A stretch of DNA of 64,000 nt. Origin: Saprospiraceae bacterium (GTDB lineage: Bacteria > Bacteroidota > Bacteroidia > Chitinophagales > Saprospiraceae). Made by a program: the position numbers and the translations under genes. The notes beneath the pieces were generated by a model. The model was not told where the DNA came from. It saw only the letters and a program-made list of their open reading frames with translations, and made no database searches. The stretch lies in contig JADJYQ010000001.1 in the NCBI GenBank assembly GCA_016719615.1, positions 408,501-472,500 of the forward strand. The letters run 5' to 3'. Shown piece after piece: positions 1 through 15,000 of this stretch (its first letter is position 1; each line of letters begins with the position of its first letter).

Positions 1-1
1 A

Positions 2-3000
2 GGCTCAGCAACAATGGCTGCAAGCGGAACGGGAACATGGTCGGCTGCTGCAGGAAATCCCGGTACTGCTTCCATTACCAATAGTGGTTCAGCAACAACA
101 ACGATAACAAATTTTAGTGCTGCTGGTACTTATGCATTTGTCTGGACAAATGCCACTGCTTGTGCAACTGATACCGCATTGGTAGTCGTAACAGCAAAAC
201 CAAATGCAGGTGGAAATCAAAATGTAAACTGTGTCGCGAATTTCCCCGGTGGTTCTGCAACTATGGGCGCTTCAGGTGTTGGAACTTGGTCAGCAGCTGC
301 AGGAAATCCCGGTACGGCAACAATAACTTCTCCCAATTCTCCTTCAACAACAATTACTGATTTTACTACAGCTGGTACTTATTCATTTGTGTGGACAAAT
401 AACAGCAATTGTAAAGACACCGCTGTTATAACTGTTACTGCAAAGCCAAGTGCCGGTGGTGATAAAAATGTAAGTTGTGTTGTTTCTTTTCCAGGTGGAT
501 CTACCAGTATGAGTGCTTCTGGCACTGGAAACTGGACCGCACATCCTTCTAATCAAAGTTCGACAATAGTTACAGCTTCTTCTCCAACAACAATAATTAA
601 TAATTTTGCAGGAGAAGGCACATATTTATATATATGGACAGTTGGCAGTTGTACAGATACTGCCGCAGTTGTTGTATCCAAAGGACCTATTGGTTCTGCT
701 TCGCCACAATCTATTTGTAGCGGAATTACAACAAGTGTTAGTTTAAATTCTACTATCCCGGGAACAACGTTTACCTGGACTGCTGCACAACATTCTGGTG
801 CATCGATCACAGGTTTTAGCAATTGCAATGCAGCCTGCGGCAATACGATTTCACAAATTCTGACAAATACAACAAATAATGCTTCAGGTGTTGTAAGATA
901 TACGGTAACTCCAACGGCACCCAATGGTTGTGTTGGAAATACTTTTACGGTTGATGTAACAGTGAATCCAACTCCTGTTGGCTCAGGTTCAAATCAAACG
1001 ATATGTAGTGGGTTCTCAACATCTGTTAGTTTGAGTTCAACAGTTGCCAGTTCAACATTTACATGGACTGCTGCGCAACTTTCTGGTTCTACCATTACCG
1101 GATTTTCAAATTGTGCTGCAGCTTGCGGAACAACGATTTCACAAATATTAACCAATACCAGCAATGCTACAGCAGGTGTAGTTCGATATACTATTACTCC
1201 TAGAACACCAAGTGGCTGCGATGGAAGTCCTTTTACAGTAGATGTTACTGTAAATCCTAAACCTGTTGGATCTGCAACGCCGCAAACTATTTGTAGCGGA
1301 ACAACAACAAGTGTTAGTTTGAATTCCACAGCAGCGGGTTCGACGTTTACCTGGAGCGCCGCGCAGCAATCAGGTGCAACCATAACTGGCTTCAGCAATT
1401 GCGCAGGCGGTTGCGGAACCAGCATTTCTCAATTATTGACTAATACAACTAATAATAATTCAGGTGTTGTAAGATATACGGTCATTCCAACTTCAGCCAA
1501 TGGTTGTGTTGGATTAGCTTTCACAGTTGATGTAACGGTAAATCCTAAACCTGGTGTTTCTGTTACAACAACACCGGCTTGTATCGGATTCAGTAATGGA
1601 TCAGCTACAGCAGTCGTTACAGGTGGTTCTGGACCATTCTCATATGATTGGAGCAATGGTGGCAATTCTGCAACGATATCAAGTTTGGCCAACGGAATTT
1701 ATAGCGTTACCGTTGAAGATAATAATAACTGTACAAATACAGCAAGCGGAACTGTACAAGAACAAGGAATTAGTGCCATGACAGCCGTTCCTGGTGCTTG
1801 TGATCCCGCAACAAATACATATAGTGTAACAGGTTCATTGACATTGCTCAATCCACCTGCATCAGGTACTTTGACCGTTAGCATTGGCGCAAGTCAACAA
1901 GTATTTAACGCGCCATTTTCTTCACCCACCAACTATGTCATCAATGGCTTGACTGCAGACGGTGCAATGCATACTGTAAACGCAGTATTCAGTGGTGGTT
2001 CGCAATGTTCTAAGAGCGCCAATTATACGGCTCCAGTAAATTGTCAGCCGATCATTGTACATTCAAAAAGCTTTGTTTCTGCAACGCAAACCGGAGCGCA
2101 TAGTTTTTCAGTTGTCTATTCCATTTCTGTAAGCAACAGCGGAGGAAATGGCCAGTATGATCTGAAAGATGTTCCGGGATTTGATGATGATATTGCTATT
2201 ACGAGTGCTTCTTTTACAACCAATGCTCCCGGTAACCCAGGTGGCGCATTGGCAGGTTCGGGTCCCTGGACACTTGCGAATGATCAAGCGATATTAACCG
2301 GAGCGACTCACACTTATACTTTAACTGTAAATGTTAGTATTAATCTCGCAGCTGGTAGTGGTGGTAATAATGTGTACACAAAATGTGGAACTGCAACACC
2401 AGGAAATCCAACTACCGGTGAAGGTTTCTATAATGAATCAAGACTGGATACCAACAATGATGGTACGCCCGAAGAAACGAAAAAAGCTTGTGGTGATATT
2501 CCTTACCTGGATATGACCAAAGCGGTGGCATCTATATCTCCATTAGGTGGAAATATGTATAATGTAAATTACACCATTACCGTAAAAAATCTCGGTGGTG
2601 TTGATGGTCATTATGATTTGACGGATGCACCAGGATTTGAAAACGACATTACTATTGGAAACGCATCTTATACTTCTAATGCTCCTGGAAATGCCGGTGG
2701 TGCTTTAGCAGGAACAGGACCTTGGATTCTTGCGGGAAATCAATTAATTCTAGCAAGCGCAACACATACATATACCTTGACTGTCAAAGTAACGCTAGAT
2801 CTCATAGGAGGAGGCGGAAACAATGTTTATACCAAGTGTGAAGCATCTACACCGGGAGATCCTCAAAGTGGAGAAGGATTGTACAATCAATCTCTCTTAG
2901 ATACAAATGATGATGGCAATATAGATGAAACAGATGAAGCCTGCGGTGATCTTCCTTACATAACAATGACTAAATCAGTATCGAGTATTGTGGCTCTTGG

Positions 3001-6000
3001 CAACAATATGTATAATGTCATTTACAGCATCACTACACAAAATATCGGTGGCGCTGCTGGACAATACGATTTAAGCGATGTGCCAGGATTTGATGATGAC
3101 TTTACCATTGGAAGTGCGAGCTTCACTACAAACGCTCCTGGAAATCCAGGTGGTGCTTTAGCTGGAACTGGCCCATGGACTCTTGCCAATGATCAGAACA
3201 TTAGTGTAGGCGCTACACATACCTATACATTGACTGTTAAGGTGACCTTGAATTTACGAGTAACCAGCGGAGGTGACAACATATATGTGAAATGTGGTAC
3301 TACTACTCCTGGTGATCCTCAAAGTGGAGAGGGACTATACAATCAGTCCAGAATGGATTCCAACAATGATGGAACTCCAGAAGAAATTAAAGAAGCTTGT
3401 ACAGATGTGCCATATATCGTAAATACAAAATCAGTTGCAAGCATCAACGCACTTGGAGGTAATATGTACAATGTTGTTTACCAAATCCAGGTTCAAAACC
3501 TTGGAGGTGTTGCAGGTTTATATGATCTGATCGATGCCCCTGGTTTTGATGATGATTTTTCAATTAATAATGCGGCTTATACTTCCAATGCGCCGGGTAA
3601 TCCTGGTTTGACATTGGTTGGAACCGGTCCATGGACTTTGGCAAATGACCAAGCCATTGGTTCCGGAGCTACACATACTTATTCTTTAACAGTAAAAGTT
3701 ACTTTGGATCTTACCACAGGTAGCGGTGGAAATAATATTTATACTAAATGTGGAAATACCAATCCTGGAGATCCTCAAAGTGGAGAAGGATTGTATAATC
3801 AATCAAAAGTTGATTCTAATAACGACGGTATTCCTGAAGATACCAGTGAAGTGTGTACGGATGTACCTTACATTACTTTAACCAAGAACCTAACAAGTGT
3901 TAGTCCGTTAGGTGGTAACATGTATAACGTAACATATACTTTGACAGCTAAAAATATCGGTGGAGCAAATGGTCAATATGATTTGACCGATGCCCCCGGA
4001 TTTGACGATGACATAACTATCAATAATGCATCTTATACTTCAAATGCTCCAGGTAATCCTGGTGTTGCATTGGTTGGAACGGGTCCATGGACACTTGCCA
4101 ATAATCAGGCAATACTGACAGGAGCTACACATACTTATACGCTTACTGTAAAAGTCACTTTAGATTTAACAGCAGGTAGCGGTGGAAATAATGTTTACAA
4201 AAAATGTGGTGCTACTATTCCTGGTGATCCAGCTAGTGGAGAGGGATTATACAATCAGGCTAGTATTGATACCAATGACGATGGAGTTGCTGAAGAAACA
4301 AAAGAAGCTTGTGGCGATTTACCATATATAACTACAGCTAAGTCTATTACCAATATTTCTAATTTAGGTGGTAATATGTACAATGTCACTTATAGCATTA
4401 CAGTTCAAAATACTGGTCGTGCTAATGGCCAATATGACCTGAATGATTTACCATCATTTGATGATGATATAACAATCAATACGGCATCATATACTTCAAC
4501 TGCTCCCGGCAATCCAGGCAGTGGTTTAGTTGGAAACGGTCCATGGGTTTTGGCAAATGATCAGTCTATTTTGGTTGGTGCAACTCATACTTATACCCTT
4601 GTTGTTAAAGTAACTTTAGATTTGAAAGTGGGTAGTGGAGGCAATAATACCTATACAAAATGTGGAACTACAACTCCAGGTGATCCTGCTGCAGGAGAAG
4701 GATTGTATAATCAATCTACAATGGATTCCAACAACGATGGAACTCCTGAAGAAACTAAAGAAGCATGCGGAGATCTTCCATACATTACAACTGTAAAAAC
4801 TGTAAACAGTGTTGCTCCTTTAGGAGGCAATATGTTTAACGTAAGTTATTCAATCACTGTACAAAATTCTGGTGGAGCCAACGGTCAATATGACTTAGTG
4901 GATGCACCTGGATTTGATGATGATTTTGCGATCAATAATGCTTCATATACTTCAAATGCGCCCGGAAATCCTGGTAGTGCTTTAGCAGGAATCGGTCCAT
5001 GGACACTTGCAAACGATCAGGCCATTTTATCTGGTGCAACGCATACTTTCACAGTTGTTGTTAAAGTCACTTTAGATTTAACAGTTGGCAGCGGTGGAAA
5101 TAACGTTTATACAAAATGTGAAAGTGCAACTCCAGGAGATCCAACTTCAGGCGAAGGTTTATATAATCGTGCAAGAGTGGATATTAACAATGATGGAATT
5201 CCTGAAGACACGAGTGAAGTTTGTGCGGATGTACCTTATATTACAAGCACGAAAACGCTTACTACAATTGCACCTTTAGGAGGCAATATGTACAATGTAA
5301 CTTATACTTTAACAGTACAAAATCTAGGAGCAGCTGCCGGTCAATATGACCTTCTTGATGTTCCGGCTTTTGATAATGATATCACAATTGGTTCTGCTTC
5401 ATTTACAACAAATGCACCTGGAAATCCGGGTGGCGCACTGGCCGGTACTGGTCCGTGGACGCTTGCAAATGACCAGAATATAACTTCAGGGGCAACTCAT
5501 ACTTATACTTTAGTGGTGAAAGTGACCCTTGATCTTACGGTGGGTTCCGGTGGAGATAATATTTATACAAAATGTGGAAATGCAACTCCAGGAAATCCAA
5601 CAATTGGTGAAGGACTTTACAATGAATCCAGAATGGATTCTAATAACGATGGTACTCCGGAGGAAACCAAAAAAGCATGTGGTGATTTACCATACATCGT
5701 GACCACAAAGTCATTTGCATCCAAAACTGATTTAGGTGGTAATATGTATAATGTAAATTACACGATTACGGTGCAGAATCTTGGTGGAGCAACCGGACAA
5801 TATGATTTAACAGATGTACCAGGATTTGATGATGATATAACAATTAATAATGCTTCTTACACTTCTAATGCTCCGGGTAATGGAGGTGCTGCTTTAGCAG
5901 GTACCGGACCATGGACTTTAGCAAATGATCAGAATATTGCGGTTGGTGCTGTGCATACTTATACCTTAACAGTTAAAGTAACCATCGACCTTTCCGTAGG

Positions 6001-9000
6001 AAGTGGTGGAAACAATACTTATACAAAATGTGGCCAGGCAACTCCTGGTGATCCTCAGAGTGGTGAAGGATTGTACAATCAATCCAGAATGGATACCAAC
6101 AATGATGGTGTGCCTGAGGATGTACGCGAAGCTTGTGGTGATTTACCGTATGTAACAACTACAAAGACAATTGCTAGTATTACAGCTTTAGGTGGCAATA
6201 TGTTTGAAGTAAAATATCTAATAGTTGCTAATAATTCAGGTGGCGCAGTCGGACAATATGATTTAACTGACTTACCAGGATTTGATAACGATATTACCAT
6301 TAATACAGCGTCTTACGCTTCTGATGCACCTGGAAATTCAGGTGGATCTTTAGCAGGTAGCGGACCATGGACTTTGGCAAACGATCAATCGATTGCAGCT
6401 GGTGTCAATCATTCATATACGATTACAGTCAAAGTAACGATTGATTTGAATCCGGGTTCAGGTGGCGATAACATTTATACAAAATGTGGCAATACCAATC
6501 CTGGTGATCCTCAAAGTGGTGAAGGATTGTACAATCAATCCAGAATGGATACCAATAACGATGGTGTACCAGAAGACATTGATGAAGTGTGTGGGGACCT
6601 TCCTTACATTACTTCAACAAAAGCAATTGGTAGCATTACGCCGCTTGGTGGAAATACATATAACGTTACTTACAATCTTACTGTTCAGAACTTGGGTGCT
6701 GTAAATGGTCAATATGATTTAACAGATCTTCCAGGTTTTGATAACGATATTAGCATCAATAGTGCAAATTATACAACCACTGCACCGGGTAATCCGGGTG
6801 GTGCTTTAGCTGGTTCTCCTTGGATTCTTGCAAACGACCAGGCGATCAATGCAGGTGCTAGCCATACGTTTACGATTACAGTAAATATTACATTGAATCT
6901 GGAAGTTGGATCGGGTGGTGATAACATTTACACAAAATGTGGAAACACAACACCGGGTGATCCTGCAAGTGGTGAAGGATTGTACAATCAATCCAGATTA
7001 GATTCAAATAATGATGGTGTCGCTGAAGAAACAAAGGAAGCTTGTGGAGATATTCCTTATGTATCATCTACGAAAACTATTACCAATACAACTCCTTTGG
7101 GAGGAAATATGTATAACATTACTTACTCAATAGTAGTAAGAAATTTAGGCGGTGTAGGCGGACAATATGATTTAAGTGATGTTCCGGGTTTTGATAATGA
7201 TATCACTATCGGATCAGCTTCTTATGCTTCAACGGCTCCAGGAAATGCAGGTGGACCATTGATCGGAAACGGTCCGTGGGTACTTGCAAATGACCAGGCT
7301 ATTTCAGTTGGTGCTACGCATACGTATACACTCATTGTAAAAGTTACATTAGATCTGAATCCGGGTAGTGGTGGTGATGACACTTACACGAAATGTGCTG
7401 CTGTCAATCCAGGCGATCCTCAAAGTGGAGAGGGCTTGTACAATCAATCAAGACTCGATTCCAATAATGATGGAACTCCGGAAGATGTCGACGAAACTTG
7501 TGGTGATCTTCCATATGTTACTTCAACAAAAACGATTTCGAGCATCAACAGTCTCGGAGGGAATATGTATAATGTTACTTACTCAATCGTCGTGAAGAAT
7601 CTCGGTGGAGTGAATGGTACTTATGATTTAAGCGATGCTCCGGGATTTGACAATGATATTACCATCGGTTCCGCTTCATATGCTTCAACAGCTCCGGCTA
7701 ACCCCGGTGGTGGATTGGCAGGAACAGGACCTTGGGTTTTAGCAAATGATCAGGTGATTGGTGTTGGTGCAACGCATACTTATACACTAACCGTAAAAGT
7801 TACGCTTGATTTGAGAACTGGAACTCCGGGCGATAATATTTATACTGCTTGTGGTAATGCAAGTCCTGGAGATCCTCAAAGTGGAGAAGGATTATACAAT
7901 CAATCCAGAATGGATTCCAACAATGATGGAACTCCTGAAGAAATTAAAGAAGCTTGTGGTGATCTTCCTTATATCATCAATACAAAGACAGTAAATAGTA
8001 TCACACCATTAGGTGGAAATATGTTTACAGTTAAATACGATATCGTTGTTAGAAATATCGGTGGCGCGAATGGTCAGTATGACTTAACTGACGCTCCGGG
8101 TTTTGATAATGATTTTGCAATTGGTTCCTCATCTTATACTTCAAATGCTCCAGGAAATGCTGGAAATGCATTGGCGGGAAGTGGTCCTTGGACATTGGCC
8201 AATGATCAGGCAATACCTGCAGGTGGAACCCATAATTATTCAGTTACTGTTAAAGTAACCTTAGATTTAACACCTGGAAGTGGTGGAGACAATATTTACA
8301 CAAAATGTGGTGCTGTGAATCCGGGCGATCCAAATAATGGTGAAGGATTATACAACTTGTCAAAAGTTGATATAAACAATGATGGAATCCCTGAAGACAC
8401 TTCTGAAACTTGTGCTGATATTCCATACATCACAAGTTTGAAAACGATTAGTGCGATCAATTCTTTGGGGGGACATATGTATAATGTCATTTATAAAATT
8501 GATGTGAAGAATTTAGGTGGTGCAAATGGTCAATACGATTTGACAGATGTACCCGGTTTTGATAATGACATCACTATTGGTTCTGCTTCTTACTCATCCA
8601 ACGCTCCTGGAAATGCTGGTAGTGCATTAGCAGGAACCGGACCTTGGATCCTTGCAAATGATCAAAGTATTCTGGTTGGTGCAACACACACTTATTTTGT
8701 AACTGTAAAAGTTACGCTTGATTTAAATGCTGCCAGCGGTGGTGATAATATCTACACCAAATGTGGACAAGTGAATCCAAGTGATCCTAGAAGTGGCGAA
8801 GGTCTTTTCAATGAATCTCGTATGGACTCCAATAATGACGGAACTCCTGAAGAGATCAGTAAAGTTTGTGGCGATCTTCCTTATGTTGTAAGTAATAAAA
8901 CAGTTACATCAGTTGTACCTCTGGGCAACAATATGTTCAATGTGACTTACAAAATGGTAGTTCAAAATCTTGGTGGAATAACAGGTCCTTATGACCTTGT

Positions 9001-12000
9001 TGATGTTCCTTCTTTTGATGATGATATTACAATAAATTCAGCAAGTTATACTTCTGATGCTGCCGGTAATCCTGGTGGTCCTTTAGCAGGAACTGGTCCA
9101 TGGACTTTGGCAAATGATCAAAATATTGTGAATGGTGCAGTTCATACGTATAACCTAACAGTTAAAATTACTTTGGATCTTGATGCTGCAAGTCCTGGAA
9201 ATAACAGCTACACAAAATGTGGCAATGCAACTCCCGGAGATCCTACAGCTGGAGAAGGATTATACAATCAGGCAAGATTAGATATCAACAACGATGGTGT
9301 ACCTGAAGATGTTGATGAAGCTTGTGGAGATGTGCCTTATGTAACATCTGATAAATCCATTGCATCTATTACACCTCTGGGTGGAAATATGTATACGGTG
9401 AAATATCAGATCAGAGTTCAAAATCTTGGTGGTACGCCGGGCATGTACGATTTGGTAGACCAACCCGGATTGGATGATGATATTGCGATGAGTTCGGTTT
9501 CTTATACCTCAGATGCTCCAGGAAATCCTGGTGGCTCATTAATCGGTACTGGACCTTGGACGCTTGCAAATGATCAGTCGATAGGAATCGGCGGAACACA
9601 TATTTTCATCATTACTGCTAAAATGACGCTTGATTTAAGTCCTGCAAGTGGTGGAAATAATGTTTACACCAGATGTGGAAATACAAGTCCTGGAGATCCT
9701 CAAAGTGGAGAAGGATTATACAATCAATCGAGATTAGATAATAACAATGATGGAATTCCTGAAGAAACAGATGAGACCTGTGGTGACTTACCTTATGTAA
9801 CTACTACGAAAACACTAACAGGTATTAGTTCTCTGGGTGGACATATGTACAATGTTACTTATGACATCGTTGTTGAAAATAAAGGTGGTGCATTGGGCCA
9901 ATATGATTTGACAGATGTACCTGGATTTGATAACGACATCGCAATAGGTTCTGCATCTTATGTTTCTACAGCTCCTGGTAATCCGGGTGCTCCGTTGATT
10001 GGTAATGGTCCATGGATGATTGCCAACGATCAAAACATAGGTGCTTTCTCTGCGCATGTTTATACCATCACTGTAAAAGTGACCTTAAACCTTGAAACAG
10101 GAAGTGGCGGTGATGACGTTTATACGAAATGTGGAAATATAACTCCCGGAGATCCAACATCCGGTGAAGGATTGTACAATCAATCCAGAATGGATTCAAA
10201 CAATGATGGTACACCTGAAGAATTGAGAGAAGCATGTGGAGATATTCCTTATGTAGTCAATCAAAAAACATTGGCTTCAATTACACCATTAGGTGGAAAT
10301 ATGTATACCATCGTGTATCAACTAACAGTTAAAAACTTAGGTGGAGCGATAGGTATTTATGATCTCGTTGATGTACCTGGTTTTGAAAATGATATTGTTA
10401 TTAATTCTGCATCCTTTACAACAACAGGTCCGGGTGCTTCTGGTCCACTTGCTGGAACAGGTCCTTGGACACTTGGCAATAACATAAATATTAATTCTGG
10501 CGCAACGCATACATATACGGTTACTCTCAAAGTGACGATCCAAATGGAAGGTGGTGCCGGTGATGATGTTTATGTAAAATGCGGAAATACAACACCCGGA
10601 GATCCGACAAGTGGTGAAGGTTTATACAATCAGGCTAGATTAGACATCAATGATGATGGTACTCCTGAAGATGTTGATGAAGTTTGTGGAGATCTGCCTT
10701 ATGTAACTTCAGCAAAAACTATTGCTGCAATCAATCCATTGGGTGGTAATATGTACAATGTAGTTTACCAATTGGTCATCAGAAACTTGGGTGGTGCTAC
10801 AGGTCAATATGACTTGAGAGATACACCTGGCTTTGATGATGACATTACCATCGGTAATGCTTCTTATACAACGACGGCTCCTGGAAATGCAGGTGGTGCA
10901 TTAGCTGGTGTTGGGCCATGGACTTTGGCAAATGATCAGAATATCAATGCCGGTTCAACACATACTTATACATTAACAGTAAAAGTGACCATAGATTTGA
11001 ATGTAGGAAGTCCTGGTAATAACATTTATACAGTTTGTGGTGATGATACACCTGGAAATCCAGAACCAGGAGAAGGATTGTACAATCAATCCAGCATGGA
11101 TTCCAACAACGATGGTACACCGGAAGAATTAGATGAAGTATGTGCAGATTTACCGTTTGTCACAACAACGAAAACACTTTCATCTATTTCAAATTTAGGT
11201 GGTCACATGTACAACCTAACGTATGTTATTGATGTCATTAACAAGGGTGGTGCTGCGGGTCAATATGATTTGACAGATGCACCTGGATTCGACGACGATA
11301 TTACCATTGGTTCTGCTTCTTACACTACAACTGCTCCGGGTAACCCAGGTGGAGTTTTGGCAGGAATAGGCCCATGGAATTTAGCCAACGATCAAAATAT
11401 TAATGCTTTCACTACACATACTTTTACACTTACGATCAAGGTTACATTAAACCTTGAAGCAGGAAGTGGCGGCGATAATAATTACACAAAATGTGGAAAT
11501 ACTACTCCCGGAGATCCAACATCCGGAGAAGGATTATACAATCAATCCAGAATGGATTCCAACAACGATGGTACTCCGGAAGAAATCAAAGAAGCATGTG
11601 GAGATATACCTTATGTGGTCAATGCGAAAACAATTGCATCGATTACTCCATTAGGTGGAAATATGTACACTGTAGTGTACCAGCTTGTAGTGAGAAACTT
11701 AGGAGGGGCATCAGGTATTTATGACCTGGTTGATATTCCTGGTTTTGAAAATGATATCATCATTAATAATGCTTCATTTACCTCAACTGGTCCGGGTCCT
11801 GTGGGTCCTTTAGCAGGCAACGGTCCATGGACACTTGCAGATGATTTGAATATTGCATCAGGCGCAACACATACATATACGGTTACTCTCAAAGTGACGA
11901 TCCAAATGGAAGGTGGTGCCGGTGATGATATATATGCAGAATGCGGAGATAGAACACCAGGAGATCCAGCAAGTGGCGAAGGATTATACAATCAGGCAAC

Positions 12001-15000
12001 ACTGGATATCAACAATGACGGAACTCCTGAAGACGTGGATGAAGTTTGTAGCGATTTACCTTATGTCACTTCTGCAAAATCTGTAGCAAGTATCACCAAT
12101 CTTGGAGGTCACATGTACAATGTTGCATACACCATTACGGTAAGAAATATTGGTGGAGCAACAGGTCAATATGATCTCAATGATATTCCTGGATTTGATG
12201 ATGATATAACCATCAATAATGCAAATTATACTTCAACAGCACCTGGAAATGCAGGTGGTGCACTGGCTGGTGTCGGACCATGGACTTTAGCAAATGATCA
12301 GAATATCAATGCGGGTGCAACCTATACATTTACGGTTACTGTAAAAGTTACCATCGATTTGAGAAGCAGCAGTGGCGGTAACAATACCTACACAGCTTGT
12401 GAATCTTCTACACCAGGAGATCCAACAAGTGGCGAAGGTTTATACAATCTTGCTACAATGGATTCCAACAACGATGGTACACCGGAAGAATTTGATGAGA
12501 CTTGTGCCGATCTGCCTTATGTAGTTTCGCGCAAAGAAATTGTAAGTATCATACCACTTGGTGGTGGAATGCATACCATCAATTATAGATTAACTGTTCA
12601 GAATCTTGGTGGAGCAGTAGGTCAATATGATCTTACTGATACGCCTGGATTTGATAATGACTTAACAATCAATACAGCTTCTTATGCTTCAACAGCTCCT
12701 GGAAATGCAGGCGGCGCATTAGCTGGAAGTGGTCCATGGATATTGGCAAATGACCAATCTATTGCAGTTGGTGCAACACATACTTATGACTTGACAGTGA
12801 AAGCAACCCTTGACTTTAAAACAGGAACAAGTGGTGATAATGTGTATACGCAATGTGGACAAACCACTCCGGGTACTCCGAAATCAGGTGAGGGTGTGTT
12901 TAATCAGGCAAGAATGGATATCAACAACGATGGTACTCCTGAAGACGTTGATACAGTATGTGCTGATATCGATATCATTGATATGGCGATCCGCAAGACA
13001 ACAGTGACGCCAACACCATATAGCTATGGTCAATTGGTTACGTTCAATCTTGAAGTTTATAATCAGGGAAATATTGCACTTACAAGTATCGTATTGAATG
13101 ATTATTTACCAAGCGGATTTACATTCAGCCCTGCAGATAACTTGCCAGGTTGGAGTCAAATCAACCCGGGATTATTAGAGTACAATGCCATTGCGAATAT
13201 TCCTAGATATTCTTCGACAATTGTTCCCGTTAACCTGAGAGTTGCCATGAGCAGTGGTTACAAGGCTTGGTTTAATTACTCAGAAGTAAAATCTTTCAAA
13301 GATATTTCTGGTGTTGATCGGACTTTTGAAGAATTAGATAGTAAACCAAATTCAAATACGCCAGCGGAATTAGCTGTGAAGCCGGGCGATCCTGGTGATA
13401 ATGATATTACGACCATTGATATTGGTGGTAATGAAGATGATCACGACCCTGCCGGATTTGATGTATTTGACCTCGCATTGAGAAAAGTCAATAAAGGAAC
13501 ACTTCCATTAACTTATGGAGAGTTGGTTCCATTTGAAATAACGGTATTCAATCAGGGAAGTATTTCAGCAATGAATGCAGTGATCACAGATTATGTACCT
13601 GTAGGATTCCAGTTTATTGGTGCTAACAATCCTGGTTGGTCATATAATGCGGGTACTCGTGAGGCAACAACAACGATTACCAGTAAAATTAAGCCAAGTG
13701 ATAGTGCGAAAGTTACCATCAATTTGGTCTTAACTCCAATATTGGATGATCCTGAATCTTGGGATAATATCGCGGAGATCGAATCTGTTAAAGATACTCT
13801 TGGAAATACATTGACAGATTTTGATAGTTCTCCAGGTGGAACTAAGGATGATGATGGTCCTTCTATTGATAATGCCATTAATGATCCAAATGATGAAGAT
13901 GATCATGATCCATCTGTAGGTCCGGTATTTGACCTTGCTTTGAGAAAATATGTGAAGAATAAACTTCCATATTATGCTCCAGGTGATATTGTTCCATATA
14001 CCATCACAGTGTTCAATCAAGGTAATATCACAGCAACCAACATTCAGGTGAATGATTATGTGAAACAAGGTTACATCTTCAATGCCGGTTTGAATCCAAA
14101 TTGGGGATTTGTAGGTTCAACATTGGTTTACAACAGTATTGCATCTTTGGATCCTGGTGATAGTGTTCAACTTACATTAAACCTGATTGTTCAAATCGCT
14201 GCAGTTCCGACACTTCAGGATTGGGATAATACCGCTGAAATCAGAACAGCTAATGATCAACAAGGTGTCAATAGAGATAATGATGATGCTGATAGCAAGC
14301 CAAACACAAATAGTGCGTGGGAAAATCAAGTTGTAGAAAATCATCCATGGGATAATGTGATTGATGGAAACGGTCAATCTGTGAATGAAGATGAAGATGA
14401 TCACGATTTTGAAACTGTTAAAGTAACAGGTGCTATCGGTGACAGAGTTTGGGATGATTTGGATGGTGATGGTATTCAGGATCCTGGTGAGCCAGGCCTG
14501 AAGAATGTCATTGCGATACTTTACGATTGCAATACTGCTACGATTGTGAAAAAAGACACAACAGACGCAAACGGTAATTACTTGTTTGATTTTCTGTTAC
14601 CTTTCAGCAAACATTTTGTAAAATTTGATTTCAGTCTTCTTCCACCTGATTATGGATTTACTTTCCAGGATCAAGGCGGAGATGATACTAAAGATAGTGA
14701 TGTGAGTGCAGGTGGTGTAGGTCCGTGCTTGACAGTACAACCTGGTAAGCGCGATACGACTTACGATGCCGGTCTCGTCAAATTGGGATCATTCTCAGAC
14801 TTTGTTTGGGATGATAAAGATGGCGATGGCATTCAAGAGGCTGGAGAACCTGGAATTCAGGGAATCAAAGTTTCATTGTACGATGGAGTAACAAAACTCC
14901 TGTTAAAGACTACAACTACTGACGCGAATGGATTCTGGATCTTTGATGATCTGATGCCGGGTGATTATTATTTGAAATTTGAAGGACCTTCAAATTACAT

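Noticed and set aside
553..1884. Minus-strand open frames within the giant gene
   Set aside because: Low-complexity mirror frames of the repeat-rich coding sequence with no signal or domain features.
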